A DNA stretch of 5,662 bases. Source: Bacteroidales bacterium UBA1733 (GTDB taxonomy: Bacteria > Bacteroidota > Bacteroidia > Bacteroidales > UBA3663). Shown piece after piece: positions 1-5,322 of this stretch. The stretch lies in contig DCIF01000128.1 of the NCBI GenBank assembly GCA_002315795.1, positions 5,844-11,505 of the forward strand, in the 5' to 3' direction. Each line of letters begins with the position of its first letter. The stretch's first letter is position 1. The notes under the pieces were generated by a model. The model ran no database searches. It was given only the letters and a program-made list of their open reading frames with translations, and was not told the origin of the DNA. The position numbers were made by a program, and so were the translations under genes.

Positions 1-179
1 TAAGAGGTAAGATCTTCTACTGCATTGCAAGGAATACCTAATTCTTCGATGAACTTCTGTGTACCACCCGTTGAAAGAAGGGTTACGCCATTGGCATGAA
101 GCATTTTGATAATCTCGTCGAGTCCGTCCTTGTGGAAAACAGAAACAAGGGCTGTCTTGATTTTCTTCTGAGCGCTCAT
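1..179 (-). CDS. purH: PurH N-terminus (AICAR transformylase / IMP cyclohydrolase), partial
   Basis: This is the start of the bifunctional enzyme for the last two steps of de novo purine synthesis (formylation of AICAR, then ring closure to IMP), a cytosolic enzyme. Only 59 codons plus two bases are visible; the gene runs off the left edge. The visible part is the beginning of the MGS-like IMP cyclohydrolase domain: after a short basic leader (MSAQKKIKT) comes ALVSVFHKDGLDEI at about residues 10-23, then the nucleotide-site segment LLSTGGTQKF at 34-43, and VEDLTS at 54-59, which in PurH proteins leads into the GG-R-KTLHP region (not visible here). The ATG at 177-179 is the only start compatible with the conserved N-terminus. 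It lies 24 nt after the U32 gene stop on the same strand and has its own promoter inside the end of that gene. There is no Shine-Dalgarno sequence, as usual in Bacteroidota. The family call is firm; the transformylase half cannot be checked here. Confidence 0.93.
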   Translation of the reverse strand, partial: MSAQKKIKTALVSVFHKDGLDEIIKMLHANGVTLLSTGGTQKFIEELGIPCNAVEDLTS

Positions 180-203
180 ATTTTTGTTATTTAAAAGAGT
201 TTC

Positions 204-2105
204 TTATTTTTGCGCTGCAAAGATAGTAAAAATTTTGGAAATACAATCATTATCGCAGCCAAATTTTAAAATAAATTTGCGATTACTAATTTTGAGCATG
301 GCCTGATTGCCTATTTTGACCTGTGCCTGGGCCATAGGTTCTGGGGAGGGATTATGAAACTTCGGACACTGGCCGAAAGCATATTTCAGACAGTGTCTGG
401 TCTGCATCACCATTCCCTGTTTATCGTCTTGAATCTCAAAGGCGTTATCTACATTCTCAAGCTGCATATCACGATAGGTATGACGAGCCTTCTCGTTGAG
501 CACATTCGCGAGGTAGGAAACCGGCAGAATACCCTCTGCATTGAGCGTCCTGGCACGCTGCACATAATCCGGCTTGCAAAAGGCTTTGCGAGATGCAGTT
601 TGCAATTTCTCACGTTTGACAGAAAGGGCTTCAATGGCGTTGCGTCTCAATTCGGCCGTAATTGAGTTCGGAACGAAGAGATTCTGCGCATTAGCATAGC
701 GGATCGAACCGACAGCAAAAGGCGTATTACCCAACTTGGAAAGCACATTGCAGACCGATTCCTGTTGCGGCTGTCTGGCCTCTTCGAACACTCCTTCTAC
801 AGCTATTTCTACCCGATCTTCGCTACAGGTCTGAGCAGAAAGACGCACTTGCTGAGGGGTGATATCGATAGTCATATCTACGGTCATCCTACGGGTGGCA
901 GAAGGCTTCTCAAGTTTCTGTTCGAACTGAATGTCCAGGTTCCGATAAAGGGTATCGCCTTTCCGGATCAGACGACACACCTCTGCTGCATCTTTCGGAT
1001 AACACAGATGCTTCTCAGGGTCATAGCGATTGATGCGGAAGCCATGACCTGCCACATAGATGCCATCACCATTATTAAGTGATTTGCCTTGGATCTCAAA
1101 GCTATCGCGACAGACTCGACCGATCCGACCTACATACTCGCCTACCGATTTCGGAGAAACGAAGTTCCACATCGGCTCACGCTTGCCATCAGCGAAATAA
1201 GCAGTAAATCCTCGGTTAAAGCTCTTATCTAACTGTGGTTCAAAAGTGTACTGGCATCTGCCTTGACTCACCGATTGCCATTCAGGATGCTTTTCCAGGA
1301 GTTCATCGATCAACCTTCGGTAATAGGCCACCACATTCTTGACATACGTGACATCCTTCAGACGGCCTTCAATCTTGAGCGAAGTGACTCCGGCTTCGAT
1401 CAGCTGCTCCAGATAAGCACTGCGGTTCATATCACGCAACGAGAGCAGATGTCGGTCTTGTGCGATGACCCGATCCGGTTCGCCCTGTTCGTTCATCGTA
1501 TAGAGACTCATCGGCAAGCGGCAAGGCTGAGCACATTCTCCACGGTTAGCACTACGGCCTGACAAGGCAGCACTCATATAACATTGTCCACTGATACACA
1601 CGCACAGAGCGCCATGAACGAAGCATTCCAGTTCGACTTCAGGTACGGCCTCATGAATGCTCCTGATCTGCGATACAGACAACTCTCTGGCCATCACCAC
1701 ACGTGTCATTCCCAGCTCATAGAGTAGACGGGTCTTCTCGACGGTTCGGTTATCGGTCTGCGTGCTGGCATGCAGTTCTATTGGCGGCAGGTTCATCTGA
1801 AGCAACCCAAGGTCCTGAATGATCAGAGCATCTACACCGGCTTCATAAAGCTGCCAGGCCAGTCGCTCAGCCTCTATCAGTTCCTGATCTGTGAGGATAG
1901 TATTCATCGCCACGATGGTCTTCGCACCATATTGGTGACCGAAAGCAGCCAATCGCGCAATGTCTTCAACCGAGTTTCCTGCCGCTGCACGTGCACCGAA
2001 AGCAGGCGAACCGATATACACAGCATCCGCACCATGACGGAAGGCTTCGATACCGATATCAGCCGTCTTTGCCGGAGCTAGCAGCTCTATTTTATGTTGC
2101 TTCAT
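204..2105 (-). CDS. U32 family 'peptidase' (collagenase-like), RlhA/TrhP-type RNA hydroxylase
   Basis: A 633-residue protein of the U32 family. Members were first called collagenase-like peptidases. Characterised relatives (E. coli RlhA/YdcP, TrhP/YegQ) add hydroxyl groups to rRNA cytidine or tRNA wobble uridine and depend on iron-sulfur assembly and prephenate. The N-terminal TIM-barrel-like U32 domain begins at IELLAPAKTADIG (6-18). The family signature is at 160-180 (ECFVHGALCVCISGQCYMS), and C168, C175, C191 and C195 are the expected cluster-binding cysteines. A middle region resembling DUF3656 spans about 370-500. The tail carries a second cysteine group (C572, C580, C617, C621). Length and the extra domains fit RlhA better than the shorter TrhP, but the RNA target is not shown by sequence. 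I chose the ATG at 2103-2105. A longer frame opening at 2165 would start upstream of the -7 promoter box at 2126-2133 and adds a non-conserved leader. purH follows 24 nt downstream. Confidence 0.9.
   Translation of the reverse strand: MKQHKIELLAPAKTADIGIEAFRHGADAVYIGSPAFGARAAAGNSVEDIARLAAFGHQYGAKTIVAMNTILTDQELIEAERLAWQLYEAGVDALIIQDLGLLQMNLPPIELHASTQTDNRTVEKTRLLYELGMTRVVMARELSVSQIRSIHEAVPEVELECFVHGALCVCISGQCYMSAALSGRSANRGECAQPCRLPMSLYTMNEQGEPDRVIAQDRHLLSLRDMNRSAYLEQLIEAGVTSLKIEGRLKDVTYVKNVVAYYRRLIDELLEKHPEWQSVSQGRCQYTFEPQLDKSFNRGFTAYFADGKREPMWNFVSPKSVGEYVGRIGRVCRDSFEIQGKSLNNGDGIYVAGHGFRINRYDPEKHLCYPKDAAEVCRLIRKGDTLYRNLDIQFEQKLEKPSATRRMTVDMTIDITPQQVRLSAQTCSEDRVEIAVEGVFEEARQPQQESVCNVLSKLGNTPFAVGSIRYANAQNLFVPNSITAELRRNAIEALSVKREKLQTASRKAFCKPDYVQRARTLNAEGILPVSYLANVLNEKARHTYRDMQLENVDNAFEIQDDKQGMVMQTRHCLKYAFGQCPKFHNPSPEPMAQAQVKIGNQAMLKISNRKFILKFGCDNDCISKIFTIFAAQK
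218..246 (-). promoter_or_regulatory. Predicted Bacteroidota sigma-ABfr promoter of purH
   Basis: Read on the minus strand, a perfect -7 box TATCTTTG (plus-strand 218-225) has a TTG about 18 nt upstream (244-246) as a partial -33 box. Transcription would start roughly 5-8 nt beyond the -7 box, giving a leader of about 30 nt before the purH ATG. The whole element lies in the last 14 or so codons of the U32 gene. The -7 match is exact; the -33 match and spacing are weaker than at the BASS and tpiA promoters. Read-through from the U32 gene is also possible because no terminator separates the two. Confidence 0.62.
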
Positions 2106-2125
2106 GTTTTGTCTATTTGAGGGTG

Positions 2126-2157
2126 CAAAGATAAGAAATTTTATCGGATTCCGCAGA
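2126..2157 (-). promoter_or_regulatory. Predicted promoter of the U32 gene
   Basis: On the minus strand there is a perfect TATCTTTG -7 box (2126-2133). The -33 position holds only TCTG (2154-2157, 20-nt spacer), a one-base mismatch to TTTG. The predicted start of transcription leaves a leader of about 15 nt before the ATG at 2105. The box supports the shorter U32 reading frame, because the longer frame would begin upstream of the transcription start. A 9-bp palindrome (CGGATTCCG, 2145-2153) sits in the spacer; I attach no function to it. Confidence 0.6.
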
Positions 2158-2173
2158 TTTTCCAATCATTTTT

Positions 2174-2204
2174 TTTGAAGTAATATAAATAAGGTGTATC
2201 TTTG
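2174..2204 (+). promoter_or_regulatory. Predicted promoter of the BASS transporter gene
   Basis: A TTTG -33 box (2174-2177), a 19-nt spacer and a TATCTTTG -7 box (2197-2204) match the Bacteroidota housekeeping consensus exactly. The expected transcript begins near 2210, leaving about 15-20 nt before the ATG at 2226. The TTG triplet at 2202-2204, in frame with the gene, is part of the -7 box and so cannot be the translation start. The promoter points away from the U32 promoter, and the facing -33 regions are separated by about 16 bp. Confidence 0.75.
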
Positions 2205-2225
2205 CAAAGTTTATTCGATATTACA

Positions 2226-3224
2226 ATGTTAAAAGTATTACCTCGCATCAGTCAGTTCATGAGCCATTATTGCTCATGGATCGTCATTGCAGCAGCCGTC
2301 CTCAGCGGCTTCTTTCCTCAGACCTTTGCTTGGGTACAGCAAGGCCAGCGTCCATCCATTATCCTGGGCATCATCATGCTTACCATGGGATGTACCCTTA
2401 CTACCGAGGATTTCAAACTCGTACTGAAAAGGCCCTTAGATATCCTGCTTGGAACGGTCTCACAGTTTACGGTCATGCCATTCGTAGCCTATGCGCTAAC
2501 CCGGGTTTTCGGACTTGACCCCTTCCTTTCTGCAGGTATCATCCTCGTAGGCTGTTGCCCTGGTGGTGTTTCAAGCAATATCATGTCATTCCTATGTCAT
2601 GGCGATGTAGCTTTCTCGGTGGGTATGACCACCGTCAGCACGCTTCTGGCTCCGGTTATGACGCCTATGATGGTATTGTGGCTGGCCGGTCAGCAGATTG
2701 AGGTCGATGCATGGGGAATGTTCCAGAATATCTGTCTCGTAACCCTCCTACCCGTGGCTTGTGGCTGCGGCTTCAATTACTTCTTAGGACACCGGAAAGA
2801 TTTTAAGGAGATCCAGAGCGTCATGCCAGGAATCTCAGTATTCAGTTTGGCGCTGATCGTCGGAGGTGTAATCTATACCGTTCATCCACGTTTAGAAGAG
2901 AACGGTGTAGAGCTGATCTTCCTGACTCTGGCAGTCGTTACCTGTCACAATGGCCTCGGTTATCTGCTGGGGTATATCATCGGTAAGATATTCGGCTTTA
3001 CCGAAGCCAAACGACGCACTTTGAGCATCGAAGTCGGTATGCAGAATGCGGGTATGGCTACGGTTCTGGCAAGCAATTTCTTTGCCACACCAGCAGCTAT
3101 CGCCACCAATCCACTGGCAGCACTGAGTGTGGTTCCTTGCGCCATCTCATGCGCCTACCATAGCATTTCTGGCACGATACTGGCATCCTGGTTCGCTTAT
3201 CGCGACAAGAAGAAGGAGAAGTAA
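2226..3224 (+). CDS. Bile acid:sodium symporter (BASS) family transporter
   Basis: A 332-residue inner-membrane protein of the BASS superfamily, whose members move organic anions (bile acids, pyruvate, ketopantoate and others) into the cell with sodium. Hydrophobic segments run through most of the protein, from about residue 16 (WIVIAAAVLSGFF) to about 325, compatible with the family's 9-10 helices. Two helix-break motifs that line the sodium and substrate sites in BASS structures are present: GCCPGGVSSN at 109-118, and EVGMQNAGMA at 269-278 with Glu269 and Gln273. The C-terminus is short and basic (YRDKKKEK), which suits a cytoplasmic end. The full length argues for an intact gene. The ATG at 2226 is chosen because the upstream in-frame TTG lies inside the promoter. 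The methyltransferase gene follows after 21 nt and is probably co-transcribed. The substrate cannot be told from sequence; bile acid is only the family name, and a ketopantoate/pyruvate-like acid is equally possible. Confidence 0.93.
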   Translation: MLKVLPRISQFMSHYCSWIVIAAAVLSGFFPQTFAWVQQGQRPSIILGIIMLTMGCTLTTEDFKLVLKRPLDILLGTVSQFTVMPFVAYALTRVFGLDPFLSAGIILVGCCPGGVSSNIMSFLCHGDVAFSVGMTTVSTLLAPVMTPMMVLWLAGQQIEVDAWGMFQNICLVTLLPVACGCGFNYFLGHRKDFKEIQSVMPGISVFSLALIVGGVIYTVHPRLEENGVELIFLTLAVVTCHNGLGYLLGYIIGKIFGFTEAKRRTLSIEVGMQNAGMATVLASNFFATPAAIATNPLAALSVVPCAISCAYHSISGTILASWFAYRDKKKEK

Positions 3225-3245
3225 CTATTCAAACCATAGAGTCGC

Positions 3246-3992
3246 GTGAGCAATACGTACTTTGATTTCAAGCAGTTCAGCATTCAGCAAGACCGTTGTG
3301 CCATGAAAGTGGGCACCGATGGTGTGCTGTTGGGAGCCTGGACGCCCATTGCTCCACAGGTGCTTGATATCGGTACGGGGACCGGATTGATCGCTTTGAT
3401 GATTGCTCAGCGTCTGAGCGCACTGAGTGGACAGAAGGCTCAAATACACATCGATGCTCTTGAAATCGATCCTGTGGCCTCTGAGCAGGCTCGAGAGAAT
3501 GTCTGCAACAGTCCGTGGAATTGCTGTATCCAAGTGATCAATCTCTCGCTGCAGAATTATGCCAGAGAGATCGATCCAGCGCTCAAGTACGACGTGATTG
3601 TTTCAAATCCACCGTTCTATAACGCTACCTTAAAACCCGAGGATGAAGCCAGAGCGGTGGCCAGACACAAAGATGCGCTTCCACTACAAGAGATTACACA
3701 CTTTGCAAAAAATCACTTATCAGAAGAGGGGGTGCTCAGTCTGATCTACCCTACCAGCTATGACACAGAAGTGATGACTGCCGCTATTCTATCGGGACTG
3801 CAACCCTTAGCTCTCTGTGACGTACTAACTAAAAAAAACAAGCCATGCAAAAGACGCATGGCTACCTTCGCTTTACCTACTTATCCTCAGAAAGAGATCA
3901 TCAGGCAAACGCTAATCATTCGCGATGAAAACAACGAATATGCTGAAGATTATCTCCGTTTAGTCAATGACTTCTATCTGTCACTAAAATAA
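3246..3992 (+). CDS. trmN6: tRNA1(Val) (adenine(37)-N6)-methyltransferase, TrmN6/YfiC family
   Basis: A 248-residue SAM-dependent methyltransferase predicted to make m6A at position 37 of tRNA-Val. The N-terminal family signature FDFKQFSIQQDRCAMKVGTDG (6-26) matches the E. coli YfiC/TrmN6 start (FKQF...DRCAMKVGTDG). Motif I for SAM binding is DIGTGTG (41-47), the acidic strand end is LEID (72-75), and the catalytic N6-amino-methyltransferase motif is NPPF (121-124), a normal variant of NPPY. Family-type C-terminal residues (LIIRDENNEYAEDYLRLVNDFY) complete the usual length. The start is a GTG at 3246. A TAG lies in frame at 3237-3239, and the next ATG (codon 20) would delete the conserved FKQF segment, so GTG is the only sensible start. 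It lies 21 nt after the BASS stop with no separate promoter visible, suggesting a two-gene transcript. The 3' part contains an A8 run and a strong inverted repeat (3831-3863). The gene converges on the SPOR gene with a 24-nt gap. Confidence 0.92.
   Translation: MSNTYFDFKQFSIQQDRCAMKVGTDGVLLGAWTPIAPQVLDIGTGTGLIALMIAQRLSALSGQKAQIHIDALEIDPVASEQARENVCNSPWNCCIQVINLSLQNYAREIDPALKYDVIVSNPPFYNATLKPEDEARAVARHKDALPLQEITHFAKNHLSEEGVLSLIYPTSYDTEVMTAAILSGLQPLALCDVLTKKNKPCKRRMATFALPTYPQKEIIRQTLIIRDENNEYAEDYLRLVNDFYLSLK
3831..3863 (-). terminator. Possible minus-strand intrinsic terminator inside trmN6
   Basis: AGCCATGC (3841-3848) and GCATGGCT (3856-3863) form a perfect 8-bp stem with a 7-nt loop. On the minus strand the stem is followed by TG and then eight T (plus-strand A8 at 3831-3838), the layout of an intrinsic terminator. 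It would stop the opposing SPOR/tpiA transcript about 155 nt after the SPOR stop codon, within trmN6 codons 196-206. On the plus strand the hairpin has no T tract. It may be fortuitous, since the DNA also encodes KKNKPCKRRMA. Confidence 0.45.
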
Positions 3993-4014
3993 TGTGTTTT
4001 GACACATTTTCTTT
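3991..4014 (+). terminator. Weak intrinsic terminator between convergent trmN6 and SPOR genes
   Basis: A 7-bp stem AATGTGT (3991-3997) / ACACATT (4002-4008) with the 4-nt loop TTTG is followed on the plus strand by TTCTTT. It begins inside the trmN6 stop codon. The stem is AT-rich, so termination may be modest. Read on the minus strand it is followed by ATTTTAG, so it could also weakly stop the SPOR transcript. Confidence 0.5.
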
Positions 4015-4016
4015 GG

Positions 4017-4487
4017 TTACAGCTCAATCTCCTCGCTTACGACAAACATCTCCTTGCCGTATGCAGGAAATTCCTTTCGCAGTAAACGAAGCATGGAATT
4101 CGCTTCTTCAGTGGTGCGGAAATTACCAACCATCAGACGCCAGTTGGGGGTCTTAAAAGAAACGTATGAGCTGAGTTCTGGCATCTTGTTCTCAATCTCA
4201 GATTGTATCTTATAAGCTCTGTTCTTACTTGAACTCTGCTGATTACCAGAAAAGACTCTGATACGATATCCTTTCGTCTTAATCTTAGTACCAGTTTCAT
4301 CCTGAGTCGTACCGGCATAATAACTCTTTGGCTGTGCTCCGAGAAGTGCAGTCAAACGGCTATCCTGTATCAGTGATACTCGGCCGGATGAGATCAGATG
4401 ATTGCAGATATCACCGGCATTCTGAGCTTTAACTACAGAGGAAAGCAACAAAAAGAATACGAAGAAAAGAGAAAGACGAAGATTCAT
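4017..4487 (-). CDS. Small secreted SPOR-domain protein
   Basis: A 156-residue exported protein ending in a SPOR domain, a fold that binds denuded peptidoglycan glycans, typically at division sites. Residues 1-21 (MNLRLSLFFVFFLLLSSVVKA) form a clear signal peptide with likely cleavage between A21 and Q22, so the mature protein should be periplasmic. There is no lipobox cysteine at the cleavage site. A short helix-like segment follows (about 24-50, with LIQDSRLTALLG as in related Bacteroidota proteins), then a polar linker, then the SPOR domain at about 73-150 (GYRIRVFSGN ... FKTPNWRLMVGNFRTTEEAN ... FPAYGKEMFVV). The ATG at 4485-4487 places the signal peptide at the very N-terminus. An in-frame ATG at 4515-4517 lies in the stem of the upstream terminator-like hairpin and is rejected. 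tpiA precedes it by 79 nt on the same strand, and this tpiA-SPOR pairing is, from memory, common in Bacteroidota. The link to triose metabolism is unexplained, and the protein's exact role is unknown. Confidence 0.88.
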   Translation of the reverse strand: MNLRLSLFFVFFLLLSSVVKAQNAGDICNHLISSGRVSLIQDSRLTALLGAQPKSYYAGTTQDETGTKIKTKGYRIRVFSGNQQSSSKNRAYKIQSEIENKMPELSSYVSFKTPNWRLMVGNFRTTEEANSMLRLLRKEFPAYGKEMFVVSEEIEL

Positions 4488-4494
4488 AGTCAAG

Positions 4495-4544
4495 AAAAAA
4501 ATATGACATAAGAACATAAGAAATCAACTTATGCTCTTATGTCA
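4495..4544 (-). terminator. Long hairpin plus T tract between tpiA and the SPOR gene
   Basis: Positions 4504-4520 and 4528-4544 form a 17-position stem with a single A/C mismatch (4514/4534) and a 7-nt loop. On the minus strand the stem is followed by TA and then seven T (plus-strand A7 at 4495-4501), so it reads as an intrinsic terminator or attenuator 22 nt past the tpiA stop. Each arm consists of two near-tandem copies of an ACATAAGA-like unit. The T run ends only 7 nt before the SPOR ATG, so this element probably limits SPOR expression rather than closing the operon completely. Confidence 0.78.
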
Positions 4545-4566
4545 GAATGTTGGAATCAGAAGCGAA

Positions 4567-5322
4567 TTACTTCCAAGCCTCAATGATTGGCATGAAGGTA
4601 TCAACCTTAAGAGCTGCACCACCGATCAAGCCGCCATCGATATCTGGCTGAGCGAAGAGCTCAGGAGCATTGCTGCCCTTGCAAGAACCGCCATAGAGAA
4701 TAGAGGTGTTATCAGCAACCTCTGCATTGTACTTAGCTGCGATAGAAGCACGGATGAAAGCGTGAACCTCCTGTGCCTGCTCGCTAGAAGCGGTCAGACC
4801 AGTACCGATAGCCCAAACTGGCTCGTAAGCAACTACACACTTAGCGAAGTCCTCAGCAGAGAGGGTGTACATAGCCTCCATCTGGCCCTCGATAACAGCC
4901 TTGAAGGTACCATTCTCACGCTCCTCCTTAACCTCACCAACACAGAAGATTGGGGTAAGGCCATTAGCAAGAGCCTGCTGAAGCTTAGCAACGAGAATCT
5001 CGTTGTTCTCGCCATGGTACTGACGACGCTCAGAGTGACCAAGAATTACATACTTAGCACCTGTAGAAGCAACCATGTTAGCAGCAACCTCACCTGTGTA
5101 AGCACCCTTATCGTGTGCAGAGCAGTCCTCAGCACCTACGCCAATTACAGAACCCTCAACAGCCTTTACTACAGAAGCTACAGAAATGAATGGGGTACAA
5201 ACTACTACATCACAGTTAACAGTCTTACCAGCAAGAGCCTCCTTAAGACCCTCTGCAAGAGCAACGCCCTCCTGGAGAGTGGTGTTCATCTTCCAGTTGC
5301 CAGCTACAATTTTCTTACGCAT
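4567..5322 (-). CDS. tpiA: Triosephosphate isomerase
   Basis: A 251-residue cytosolic TIM-barrel enzyme that interconverts dihydroxyacetone phosphate and glyceraldehyde 3-phosphate in glycolysis and gluconeogenesis. All catalytic parts are visible: N9 and K11 in AGNWKMN (7-13), H96 in ILGHSERR (93-100), the general base E167 in [11 protein letters not shown] (165-175) followed by phosphate loop 6, YGGS (210-213), and the C-terminal phosphate-binding loop [10 protein letters not shown] (229-238). The length is normal for bacterial TPI and nothing is missing. The ATG at 5320-5322 places NWKM at its usual distance from the N-terminus. The gene overlaps the end of the upstream DoxX/BT_3928-like gene by 8 nt, yet has its own strong promoter inside that gene. 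A hairpin terminator follows the stop, then the SPOR gene. The antisense strand carries a long fortuitous frame, which I regard as a by-product of codon choice in this presumably highly expressed gene. Confidence 0.98.
   Translation of the reverse strand: MRKKIVAGNWKMNTTLQEGVALAEGLKEALAGKTVNCDVVVCTPFISVASVVKAVEGSVIGVGAEDCSAHDKGAYTGEVAANMVASTGAKYVILGHSERRQYHGENNEILVAKLQQALANGLTPIFCVGEVKEERENGTFKAVIEGQMEAMYTLSAEDFAKCVVAYEPVWAIGTGLTASSEQAQEVHAFIRASIAAKYNAEVADNTSILYGGSCKGSNAPELFAQPDIDGGLIGGAALKVDTFMPIIEAWK

Noticed and set aside
354..2081. Several plus-strand frames of about 100 codons across the U32 gene
   Set aside because: They are antisense shadows with no family resemblance and no promoter or conserved start, while the U32 frame is continuous and family-like.
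2145..2153. Short palindrome CGGATTCCG in the spacer of the U32 promoter
   Set aside because: It is only nine bases with no repeat elsewhere in the intergenic region, too little to call an operator.
2106..2165. Twenty-residue N-terminal extension of the U32 protein
   Set aside because: The extended start precedes the -7 box at 2126-2133, the added residues are not family-like, and IELLAPA normally lies very near the N-terminus.
2200..2209. Perfect 10-bp palindrome CTTTGCAAAG at the BASS -7 box
   Set aside because: It arises largely from the TTTG of the promoter itself; there is no second copy and no evidence for an operator.
2202..2225. Eight-residue N-terminal extension of the BASS protein from a TTG codon
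   Set aside because: That TTG is the end of the TATCTTTG promoter box, upstream of the expected transcription start.
2258..2278. A 7-bp hairpin (CATGAGC / GCTCATG, 7-nt loop) early in the BASS gene
   Set aside because: It could dampen translation, but it has no T tract and a stem this size is easily found by chance in coding DNA.
3225..3533. A 102-codon minus-strand frame opposite trmN6
   Set aside because: It covers the conserved N-terminal and motif I region of trmN6 and its own translation looks like no known protein.
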